Shown piece after piece: positions 53,839-62,598 of a stretch of DNA of 64,000 nucleotides (positions within the stretch are counted from its first letter, which is position 1; every line of letters begins with the position of its first letter). Source of the DNA: Chitinophagaceae bacterium. GTDB lineage: Bacteria; Bacteroidota; Bacteroidia; Chitinophagales; Chitinophagaceae. The stretch is taken from the NCBI GenBank assembly GCA_016720825.1, contig JADKJV010000005.1:62001-126000 (forward strand). Reading direction: 5' to 3'. The translations under genes were made by a program, and so were the position numbers. The notes under the pieces were generated by a model. That model saw only the letters and a list, made by a program, of their open reading frames with translations. It made no database searches and was not told where the DNA came from.

Positions 53839-56800
53839 TTACCTTATTAACGTAATATCTCCCTTCCTGGATAGCTTCTTGCCGTCAAAGTATTCTGCTT
53901 CCAGGGTATAAGCATATACATCCATCGGCTGAACCACTCCTTTTACTTTTCCATCCCAGCCCTGATTGCGGTTCGATGTTTCAAATACTTTCTGTCCCCA
54001 GCGGTTCCAGATGGTGAATTTAAGCTTTACAATCCCAAAACCCTTCACCATCACCACACTGTTTACATCATTACTCATGGGCGTAAAAGCATTGGGTACA
54101 TCCAGTGCTGGTTCGATAAGCGCCCTAACGGTCATCGGGAATGTATCGGTACAGCCGGCCTGGTTATAAGCAATGAGCAGGGCATTAAAACTGCCGGTAG
54201 CATTATACTGGTGACTGACTGAAATCAGTGAATTCGTCAGCGTTGAATCACCGTCACCGAATAACCATTTATAACGGATGGCATTCAGGGAAAGGTTATT
54301 GAACACAGTTGGCGTATTCGTTACTGGCGGATCAGGCGCAAAAGTGGCGCTGGCAGTTGGCGTATCAAATACGGTTATTACTGCAGTGGTCGTATTCGTT
54401 TTATTACAGGTCCCGAGGTTGCTGGCAGTAAGTGTTACAGTAAAAGGTCCCGCTGTTGTGTAGGTATGGATCGGGTTCTGGTCAGTGGATGTAGGTGAAC
54501 CATCACCAAAATCCCACAGGTAAGTATCGGCACCAACAGAGGTACTTGTAAACTGCACTGTTTTATTGATACAAACAATATTGGGCGCTGTGAAACGGGC
54601 CAGTACATTGGCGGCCACGTTCAGCTGTAATACAGTATCATCCGGTGAATTACAATACCGGTCATCATTCAGTAATAGTGTTACATTATAAGTGCCTGCG
54701 GCAGCATACTGGTGGTTCACTGATCCGGAACCGGTGGTTACTTTGGGTGAGCCGTCACCAAAATCCCAGGTAAATGTATTTGGCGCAAACGGGAATCCGG
54801 GAGGCGCAGCACTGGTATTATCAAATTGGTAGATAAAAGACTCGCAGGGATCAAGCCTGGTAGCCGTAAAAACAGGCAGGGCCTTGGTGGCGCCTACTTT
54901 TATCAGCATTTTGGAAGTATCCCTCACATTACAGGAGTTTGGATCAACCGAAACCAGTGTAACAGTATATGTTCCGATCGCTAAATAGGTATGGGCAGTA
55001 TCGGGATGTGTGGTGGTACCCCAGGCAGGGCTATCACCGAAATTCCATTCATACGTAACGCCGTTGGCTAATGTATCCGAAAATGTTACATACAAAGGCA
55101 CACAACCTGCTGTATCACGGATTACACCATCAATGGCTGACTGCACACCGGCTTTTACCCCGGCCAGGTCCATATCAATTTTAAGCATAGCCATGTTACA
55201 GCCTCCGCCATTCGTGGCATTGTTTGTAATGGACCATGCATTGGGCGGTGAATATGGAAACAGTGGCGGGTTGCCTGGTGATAATTTACAGTTGGCACAT
55301 ATCGCCTGGTAAATCCTTCCCTGGGAATCGAAACGGCTGGTGCCACCATCCACGTGATCACTGCCTGCATTCGCCGGATTATCTTCTCCGAAGAAAGATC
55401 CGAATAATTGCTGTGTGGCATTTTTCTTCAGCACAAAGAAATAAAAATCCTTTCCGTCTGTATAATTCTTGAAAGCATCTGCAGTAATCGGCAGCCCGTT
55501 TGTACCTGCACTCTGGTAATTATTGGAATTGAAAAAATACCCGCCCCACCCGGAGATGTAAACATTTTCGCAACGGTCTACCAGGAATGCAATGGGTGAA
55601 ATATTAGGCGTGGCGGCACCACTGCCAAACATGGTTGTATATACATTCGCAGACAAATCCGGTCTGAGTTTGCTGATAAATTGCTTACCACCAGCATTAC
55701 TGTATGCAGCATTTTGGGCCACCCAGTTACCGGTTGTTTGTCCCATGATATAAGGGAAACCATTTGCATCAAACTGCACACCAAATACCTGGTCAATAGC
55801 CGGAGTGCCGATAAAAGTACCACGGATCAGGTTACTTCCACTGTTGTTAATCACTGCCACATAACCGTCAATAGGTCCCTGCAATGAAGGGCCGATTGTT
55901 CCGGCCGTTTGGGCTGGTGTAAACAAATCAGGGCTTTCTGTACCACCGGCCATATAAATATCACCATTGGGTGCGAGTGACAAAACATATCCGGCATCGT
56001 TCTCAGATCCGCCGAGGTAGGATGAGAATGTCATAGTTCCGACGTTGGGAGTAAATTTCAGTAAGACCGCATCCTGTTTGCCCCCGAATGTATTTTGGAA
56101 CGGAGAACCCCGCATCGGGAAATTGCCGGATTGTGTGGATGAAGCCACATAAATATTCCCGGCTGCATCAAGGATTACTTCACTCCGGCCATCATCACCA
56201 TAATTCCTTTGCAGTGAATTCAGGTTCCTGATTTCAGATATATTCACGCCGTCTTCAGCGGAGCCTCCTATTTTTTTAGATCCAATCAGTGCCGTGCCGG
56301 CGGCGTTAAGTTTTGTAACCACGATATCATAACCGCCACCAGTGCCTTCCTGTCCGCCCACTGCATTCACCGGGTAGTTGGAAGAATTGGACCTGCCGGC
56401 AATCACCAGATTACCCTGCGGATCCACAATCAGGCTATGCGGCTGGTCATTTCCTGACCCGCCAACATAAGTGGCATAAACCCTGCTTGTTCCATCTGAA
56501 GAAAGTTTTATGATACCAATATCTGTTGCGCCGGATGCGCCAGAATTAAGTCCTCCCTGGAATGTGGTTTGAAAAGCGCCGGGAGATGCCGGGAAGCCAT
56601 TCGTCTCTCTGACGATACCACCACCAAACATAGTCTGGCCTGGCCCGTACGTTGCGGTGAAACCCCAGTTGTCCGTTGTACTTCCTGAAAAAGAACAGAA
56701 GATCACCTGCGGATCAATCACCAATGTTGTTTTGGGATCATACCCTTTAACATCAAAGCGCACCACATGATCATTGATGGTGTATTTACAGGTTACCGGT

Positions 56801-57459
56801 GTGCGGCTGCTGCCGTCATACTGGTATGAATACGGAATGGATTCTTTCAGTTCACCAATAGAAGTGGAAAGCACCATCTCTTTATTTTTCACCTGCATTT
56901 TATCAATGCCATCATATTTCAGTGCAATACGGGAAGGGTCACCACCGGGTTTAACGATGATGTCATATTTCAGGAATCCGTTATCAGTATAATAGCGGAT
57001 ATCAATATTGGGATAAATTTCTTTTACTGCGATAGCCTGGTATAACCTGCAGCTGCTGGCCCATTTGGACTGGTCATTCCCCAGGAAATAATTATTGACG
57101 GTTGGGATAATTTTGTCCGGCTCAGATTTAGCATTGTTTGAACCACCCAGGAATTCCACATTGTAAGCATGTGAACGAAGAACCACTTTATCAGTCGGCG
57201 TTACCGGCTGGTGGTTAGGCATGAATCCATGGAAAAAAACCTGGAGATCGGCGAGGTCGCCGGGGTTATGCTGGAGAACTGTGAATCCGTTTTCGGTGAT
57301 AAAAAAAGCGCCGTTACTCACCACGCCTTTATACCGGATGCGGTCATCCCACTGGCCTTTATTTTCTACGAATTCGATATTATTGAATGACTGGGCCGCC
57401 ACATCAAGGGCAAGGAACATCAGGAGGGCCGGCAGTATCGCTTTTTTCAGGTTCAACAT
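53839..57459 (-). CDS. SBBP-repeat/PKD surface protein with T9SS type B sorting domain
   Basis: 1206 residues. Signal peptide (MLNLKKAILPALLMFLALDVAAQ). An N-terminal domain (FVENKGQWDDRIRYKGVVSN, NPDIDIRYY-like block) of the DUF7948 type found before SBBP repeats, then a beta-propeller of SBBP-like blades (VYATYVGGSGNDQPHSLIVD, TFSSYLGGSENDAGYVLSL), about four PKD domains (YEWNFGDSPAWG, FTWDFGDGSP, YLWDFGDGSP, YKWLFGDGDS) and a type B sorting domain: VPNAFTPMSNDVNSVV, FTIWNRWGQKVFE, VYAYTLEAEYFDGK. A surface-exposed adhesin-like protein, exported by T9SS with its PorP/SprF partner directly downstream. First gene of a four-gene operon. Confidence 0.92.
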   Translation of the reverse strand: MLNLKKAILPALLMFLALDVAAQSFNNIEFVENKGQWDDRIRYKGVVSNGAFFITENGFTVLQHNPGDLADLQVFFHGFMPNHQPVTPTDKVVLRSHAYNVEFLGGSNNAKSEPDKIIPTVNNYFLGNDQSKWASSCRLYQAIAVKEIYPNIDIRYYTDNGFLKYDIIVKPGGDPSRIALKYDGIDKMQVKNKEMVLSTSIGELKESIPYSYQYDGSSRTPVTCKYTINDHVVRFDVKGYDPKTTLVIDPQVIFCSFSGSTTDNWGFTATYGPGQTMFGGGIVRETNGFPASPGAFQTTFQGGLNSGASGATDIGIIKLSSDGTSRVYATYVGGSGNDQPHSLIVDPQGNLVIAGRSNSSNYPVNAVGGQEGTGGGYDIVVTKLNAAGTALIGSKKIGGSAEDGVNISEIRNLNSLQRNYGDDGRSEVILDAAGNIYVASSTQSGNFPMRGSPFQNTFGGKQDAVLLKFTPNVGTMTFSSYLGGSENDAGYVLSLAPNGDIYMAGGTESPDLFTPAQTAGTIGPSLQGPIDGYVAVINNSGSNLIRGTFIGTPAIDQVFGVQFDANGFPYIMGQTTGNWVAQNAAYSNAGGKQFISKLRPDLSANVYTTMFGSGAATPNISPIAFLVDRCENVYISGWGGYFFNSNNYQSAGTNGLPITADAFKNYTDGKDFYFFVLKKNATQQLFGSFFGEDNPANAGSDHVDGGTSRFDSQGRIYQAICANCKLSPGNPPLFPYSPPNAWSITNNATNGGGCNMAMLKIDMDLAGVKAGVQSAIDGVIRDTAGCVPLYVTFSDTLANGVTYEWNFGDSPAWGTTTHPDTAHTYLAIGTYTVTLVSVDPNSCNVRDTSKMLIKVGATKALPVFTATRLDPCESFIYQFDNTSAAPPGFPFAPNTFTWDFGDGSPKVTTGSGSVNHQYAAAGTYNVTLLLNDDRYCNSPDDTVLQLNVAANVLARFTAPNIVCINKTVQFTSTSVGADTYLWDFGDGSPTSTDQNPIHTYTTAGPFTVTLTASNLGTCNKTNTTTAVITVFDTPTASATFAPDPPVTNTPTVFNNLSLNAIRYKWLFGDGDSTLTNSLISVSHQYNATGSFNALLIAYNQAGCTDTFPMTVRALIEPALDVPNAFTPMSNDVNSVVMVKGFGIVKLKFTIWNRWGQKVFETSNRNQGWDGKVKGVVQPMDVYAYTLEAEYFDGKKLSRKGDITLIR

Positions 57460-57538
57460 GGTTGTTTTAAAGTAACTAAATAATCCCGTACCTGGTTTTA
57501 ATTCTACTGTTAATAACGTCCTAACATATCTATTTGTT

Positions 57539-59447
57539 TCATGAGATTTTACTCCAGGCGATTCCGCCCTTTTCCTGTTCCAGGAACCTTTTTAACTGCA
57601 AATTTTCGGCCGAAAGCAGCTCAGGGTCATTTTCCACCAATTCTGCCGCCAGCTGGCGTGCGATATCCAGCACTGCTCGATCTTGGACTATACTTGCCAG
57701 CCTGAAGTTTAATTCCCCGCTCTGCCTTGTGCCCTCAATATCACCCGGCCCCCTCAATTCAAGGTCTTTTTCTGCTATTTCGAAGCCATTTGAGGTTGTC
57801 GTCATAATCCTGATGCGTTCCCGGGCATCTTTACCCAAAGCGGAGCCGGTTATTAATATACAATAGCTTTTTTCTGCCCCCCGGCCCACCCGGCCCCTTA
57901 GCTGGTGGAGCTGGGAAAGCCCGAATTTCTCGGCCGACTCTATCACCATCACACTGGCATTCGGCACGTTAACCCCGACTTCTATCACGGTGGTTGACAC
58001 CATGATCTGGGTATCGTGCTCCACAAACCGCTTCATGTTCATCTCCTTCTGGTCGGCTTTTTGCCTGCCATGGACCATGCTGATCCAGTATTTGGGTTCC
58101 GGGAAGTAAGCCTTTACATTTTCGTAACCTTTCATCAGGTTTTCGTAATCCAGTTTATCACTTTCTTCAATCAACGGGAATATGATATAGATCTGGCGCC
58201 CCAGGTCAATTTCGCTCCGTATGAAATCCATGACCTGGGAACGCTTATTTTCATAACGATGAACCGTAGTGATTGGTTTCCTGCCGGGCGGTAATTCGTC
58301 AATAATACTGTAATCAAGGTCGCCATAAGCAGTCATAGCCAGCGTGCGCGGGATGGGTGTGGCTGTCATCACCAGGATATGGGGTGGCGTGGGTGCTTTT
58401 TCCCATAACCGGGCCCTTTGTGCCACGCCAAAACGATGCTGCTCATCAATTACCGCGAAGCCCAGGTTTTTAAACACAACTGAATCCTCTATTACTGCAT
58501 GTGTGCGGGTGCCAGGAGACAGGCCTGGTAACCGTTATCCAATGCAAGGAGCATACTCAGTACCGCCACGATGGTTTTACCGCTGCCCACATCACCCTGT
58601 AACAGGCGGTTCATCTGGTGGCCCTTTGCGGTATCAGTCCTGATTTCACGAATCACTCTTTTTTGCGCGCCGGTCAGTTCGAATGGAAGATGATTCTTAT
58701 AAAAATTATTAAAGTAATCGCCTACTTTATCAAATACAACCCCTGCTGAAAAACGATGACGGCCCGCAAGCAGTCTTTGCATACGTACCTGCGCTGTAAA
58801 GAATTCTTCGAATTTAATCCGCTTCACGGCATCCGCATATTCTTCCGGTGATGCGGGAAAATGGATTTGCTTATAGGCTTTGAAACGGGAGACGAGTTTT
58901 AACCTGGATAAAATCCCCGCAGGAATATTATCCGGTAAATCTTTTTCCTGCAGCTGCGCGAAAATTGTTTCGGTGAGTTTGCTTAACTGCCTGCCACCGA
59001 GTCCGCGTGCTTTTAGTTTTTCGGTGCTGGGATAAACTGGTTCAAGATGCAGTTTTCCGTCTTTTTTTCTCCGGTGTATAAATTTCAAATTCCGGATGGA
59101 TCATTTGCGGGTATCCCTTGGTACAAACCGGGTTTACCAAAAACCAGGTATGACCTGCCGGGCTCCAGTGTTTTCTGCATCCAGGTAATGCCCCGGAACC
59201 AGGTGAGTTCTATTTCACCGGTGCGGTCCTTCAAACGGCCTACCAGTCTCCGGCCGGCTTTCAATCCAACAATTTCCAATGACTGCAATACGCCGGCAAG
59301 CTGGATATATTCAGTATCGGGCCGGATATCTGTAACGACATTAATCTTTGTTTTATCAACGTGGCGGTAAGGGAAAAGATTCAGCAGGTCCATCCACGTA
59401 AAAAGTTCCAGTTCTTTCTGCAACATTTCTGCGCGCTGGGGTCCCAC
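57539..59447 (-). pseudogene. recG: ATP-dependent DNA helicase RecG, disrupted (two frame breaks and an internal deletion)
   Basis: RecG unwinds branched DNA at stalled forks. Three open pieces make the locus. The wedge-domain N-terminus (59447 to 59085, with family sequence SPLAYLKGVGPQRAEMLQ in frame upstream to about 59490, without an ATG). A middle with LTGAQKRVIREI and Walker A GDVGSGKT (59088-58492). A helicase C-terminus with VIDEQHRFGVAQRA, TATPIPRTLAM, VHGRQKADQKE, VIEVGVNVPNA and QLRGRVGRG (58477-57539). Frame breaks at 59118-59119 and 59062-59068 each need one A removed. Between LLAP and THAVIEDSVVFKNL about 70-80 residues covering helicase motifs Ia-Ib are missing (junction near 58505-58512). 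True decay or misassembly cannot be separated here. Confidence 0.75.
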
Positions 59448-59537
59448 CCCTTTGAGGTAAGCGAGCGGGCTGTTTAATATGTTGGCGTGAAATGCGATAA
59501 ATGGCTTTTCAACAAAAATACCTGAAAAAGGGAAGCG

Positions 59538-60727
59538 TCAGGGTGCCTGTTCCACCACCTGGCGAAGGGATTTTTCCCAGGTTGCAGATTGTTTTCCTCC
59601 GAGCCAGCGGAAAAAACCCCTGGCCTGGCAGTAATTCATAAAAAGGAAATAAAACGGGATGGTGAAAATGCCTGCTGGTTTGCCGCGGTACACCATGGCC
59701 CAGCCGGCCATAGCAAAGAGATAAAAAATACCTTGAGAAATCAGTATCCAGACATACATCGGGGATGCAGTCTCTACCCAAACGATCCAGGCATTGGCCG
59801 CAAGGATTACCGGTAATAAAAATGGAGAAAAAAACCAGCGTATGACCCGGCGGGAAAAAACTGGAATGCCAGGAGCGGGTATTTAAAAATATTCAGGCTG
59901 GGCCAGAGCCAGGTCATAGACTGGTAAGCACCTGCCGCGATCCTGATTTTCCTTTTGGCTTCTTCATGCAATGATGCGGAAGGCCATTCGGTGGCAAAGG
60001 CACCTGGTTCGTAAGCGATGCGGTGGCGGCTGAGACAGACCTGCATAGAGATGATAAAATCGTCGAGGATGATATCTGCATCTAGTGGTTTAAACAATTC
60101 AGTGCGGATAGAAAATAATTCTCCCGCTGCACCAACAACAGTATAAAAACCGGCATCCTGTTTTTTCAGGAAGGATTCATATTTCCAGTAAAGCCCTTCT
60201 GCTTCACCCAGTGCCAGTACAGGCGAGGTACGCTGTATCTTTTTTTCACCGGCCACAGCTCCGACTTTCGGATCCTGGTAATGAACCATCATTTTGCGGA
60301 TACAATCCGCATTGAGCATTGTATTGGCATCGCTGAAAAAAACAACAGCGGTATTTACTTCAGGAATGGCTCTTTTGAGGGCAGCATATTTTCCCTTTCG
60401 TTCCGGCTGGTGCAGTTGCCGGATAAACGGGTAAGGTTTCAGCAGCGCGGAAAGATCTTCTTCAGCGCCATCGGTAACAAGTAATACCGTTAAAAGCCCG
60501 GCCGGATAATCAATGGCTGCGGTGTTCCTGATTTTTTCAGGAAGGATCGCAGATTCCTGGTAGGCGGTGATGATGAGTGTAACGGGGATTTCACTGGTGG
60601 CAGCATTGACCGTCTTTTTGGCAAACAGGGAAACCACGCTGTTCAGCATGAATAATACGATGCCGTAAACAGCATAACACCAGGCGAGTAGACCCAAACT
60701 TATCCAGAAAATCAGGCAGGCTGTCAA
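59538..60727 (-). CDS. Membrane glycosyltransferase family 2, frame broken at 59855-59860
   Basis: A TTG start at 60727 gives MTACLIFWISLGLLAWCYAV, a membrane anchor, then the GT2 domain: VTLIITAYQESAIL, LVTDGAEED, VFFSDANTMLNADC (DxD-like), VGAAGELFSIR, ILDDFIISM (catalytic Asp) and RKIRIAAGAYQS in the place of QxxRW. The first frame ends just after the next membrane segment. The C-terminal membrane part (FSRRVIRWFFSPFLLPVIL, MYVWILISQGIFYLFAMAGW) is one frame over to 59538. One extra T in the TTTTTT run joins them, about 396 residues. It probably makes a cell-surface polysaccharide; the adjacent WecA/MraY-like gene on the opposite strand supports that. Confidence 0.87.
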
Positions 60728-60845
60728 GGGTTATTTGTGATGTGAAAAATACGGTCTGCTAATGGCAAATTTCCCCGAAAGTACCCGAAATCCTGCGATT
60801 GGATAGGGGGAAATCCCATTTTTTGGGAAAAAGAAGAACTATCCC

Positions 60846-60876
60846 TTGCAGGAAACAGGTATTCCAAGTACTTTAG
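60846..60876 (+). promoter_or_regulatory. Putative promoter of the WecA/MraY-like gene
   Basis: TTG (60846-60848), 20-bp spacer, TACTTTAG (60869-60876), one mismatch to TAnnTTTG. Predicted start near 60882, leaving a leader of about 30 nt to the ATG at 60914. Confidence 0.4.
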
Positions 60877-60913
60877 ACTAGTAATTATCCAATATCAGAC
60901 CAAAAAAGGTCCC

Positions 60914-62029
60914 ATGAAGAGCTATATCCACCTGTTAGAGATCCAACTCAACTTTTCCGACTATAAGTTTGCCTTGTTGTGCCTGATCACTGCTTTTATA
61001 GTGACGCTTGTCTGCATTCCGCAGATTATCCAGCTGATCCGCAAATACAAATTATATGATGTGCCCAATGCAAGGAAAGAGCACCAGGCTCCTATTCCAA
61101 CGATGGGTGGCATTGCTGTGATTGCCGGTATGTTTGCGGCTCTGGGCATGTGGTTCCCGTTTGAATCACAAACCACGCAGATCTGCTTTTTCTTTTCAGT
61201 GATTGTATTATTTGTACTGGGCATTATGGATGACATGAAAGATCTTTCAGCCCGTTATAAATTTATTATACAGATTGGACTGGCTTCTATGATGGCTGTA
61301 TCCGGTATCCGGATCACATCCTTTGAAGGGCTTTTTGGCATTTATGATTTATCCCTTGGCGCCCAATATACATTTACCATTCTCGCTATAACCGGTATTA
61401 CCAATGCATTCAACCTGATTGATGGCATTGATGGTTTGGCGGGTGGACTTGGATTTATGAGCCTGATTACACTGGGTATGTTCCTGACAGTTGCCGGTGA
61501 CACGAATACTGCATTGATTGCCTTTGCACTGGCGGGTGGCATCCTGGCATTTTTATATTTCAACTTCAATCCCGCACGCATCTTTATGGGCGATACGGGT
61601 TCGCTGGTGCTTGGCTTTGTGGTATCCATCCTTTGTATCCGGCTGATCCAGATAAACGGCGTGATGCCCTCCCCTGTGCTGAGCCACGCGCCTGTATTTG
61701 TATTAGGCATTGCGTTTATTCCGGTGTTTGATACGATCCGTGTATTTGCTGTTCGTCTCTGGAAAGGAAACTCTCCTTTTGTGGCCGATAAAACACATAT
61801 CCATCACCTGCTTACCAACCAGGGATTCAGTCATGGTTTCGCGGCCAAACTGATTTGCCTGGTACATGGTTTACTGCTGATAACCGTTTACTGGATGCAG
61901 CAGTTCCGGGCTGAATGGATCCTGCTGACACTCGTCGCCATGATGATTCTGGTTACCCTGATTTTAAAAAACCTCCGGAGCCTGGTTCCGGGATTGCATG
62001 TAAAGCACAATACAGCTACCGCTGAGTAA
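60914..62029 (+). CDS. WecA/MraY-family undecaprenyl-phosphate sugar-1-phosphate transferase
   Basis: 371 residues with about ten hydrophobic segments. Family blocks: LYDVPNARKEHQAPIPTMGGIAV, GIMDDMKDLSARYK (catalytic DD), ITNAFNLIDGIDGLAGG, NPARIFMGDTGSLVLG and the HIHHLL motif (KTHIHHLL) characteristic of the WecA branch rather than MraY. It should transfer GlcNAc-1-P or a similar sugar phosphate to undecaprenyl phosphate at the inner membrane, starting O-antigen or another surface glycan. A terminator follows at 62049. It is divergent from the GT2 gene. Confidence 0.92.
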   Translation: MKSYIHLLEIQLNFSDYKFALLCLITAFIVTLVCIPQIIQLIRKYKLYDVPNARKEHQAPIPTMGGIAVIAGMFAALGMWFPFESQTTQICFFFSVIVLFVLGIMDDMKDLSARYKFIIQIGLASMMAVSGIRITSFEGLFGIYDLSLGAQYTFTILAITGITNAFNLIDGIDGLAGGLGFMSLITLGMFLTVAGDTNTALIAFALAGGILAFLYFNFNPARIFMGDTGSLVLGFVVSILCIRLIQINGVMPSPVLSHAPVFVLGIAFIPVFDTIRVFAVRLWKGNSPFVADKTHIHHLLTNQGFSHGFAAKLICLVHGLLLITVYWMQQFRAEWILLTLVAMMILVTLILKNLRSLVPGLHVKHNTATAE

Positions 62030-62048
62030 TTCATATTTACAATGAGAG

Positions 62049-62078
62049 AAACCGACCTGGTAACAGGCCGGTTTTTTT
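62049..62078 (+). terminator. Rho-independent terminator
   Basis: Stem AAACCGACCTG / CAGGCCGGTTT with one mismatch and a GTAA loop, running into a seven-T tract. It lies 20 bp after the WecA-like stop. Confidence 0.85.
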
Positions 62079-62085
62079 GTGACTA

Positions 62086-62540
62086 GTCTCTGGTCGTTAG
62101 TTACTTGAAAGGATATGAGGAGAATGGCTATTGGCTTTTAGCGGTTGGCTTTTGGCTAATGGCTAAATGCATTTAAAAGTAAAATCCAAAGTTGGGAGAA
62201 AGAAACTGGCACATACTATAATCTGATAAGCTATCACTACCCTGGCCATTTCGCTGTATCAGAACCCAATAACCGTAAATTTTTTGAGATCCTTTTAATG
62301 TTTGACAGGTACCTGCAATTTTATTCCCCGATATGTGTGAGATAAAGTTATTGGCTATTAGCTATTGGCTGTTGGCTAATGGCCAACGGTTAATGACTAA
62401 CGGTAAAAATATTCCAGATTATCCTTTTAATACCTGACAGATACCTGCATTTTTATTCCCCGATATGCAAGAGATAAAGCTATTGGCTATTAGTGTTGGC
62501 TGTTGGCTAATGGCCAATAGCTAAAAGCCAACAGCCGACA
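62086..62540. repeat. Heptad-repeat region, partly duplicated
   Basis: Short AGTCNNT-type units lie at about 62083-62102 and GGCTNNT units at 62126-62167. A block of about 100 bp (62286-62384) is duplicated at 62417-62515, offset about 131 bp; each copy ends in a TTGGCTA/TTAGCTA heptad array. The last array forms a hairpin with its inverse (about 62481-62535). No gene is present in the 569 bp between the WecA-like and HYR genes. Confidence 0.8.
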
Positions 62541-62546
62541 TAAAAA

Positions 62547-62574
62547 AAATTGGCCGCTTAATAGCGGCCAATTT
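62547..62574 (-). terminator. Rho-independent terminator of the HYR T9SS gene
   Basis: Perfect 11-bp stem AAATTGGCCGC / GCGGCCAATTT with a 6-nt loop. On the minus strand it is followed by a T-rich tract of eight. It lies 25 bp after the stop of the 62599 gene. Confidence 0.88.
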
Positions 62575-62598
62575 CTTATTTAAGATATACTATCTCTT

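Noticed and set aside
59509..59781. 90-codon minus-strand frame between recG and the glycosyltransferase
   Set aside because: It overlaps the true C-terminal membrane part of the glycosyltransferase in another frame.
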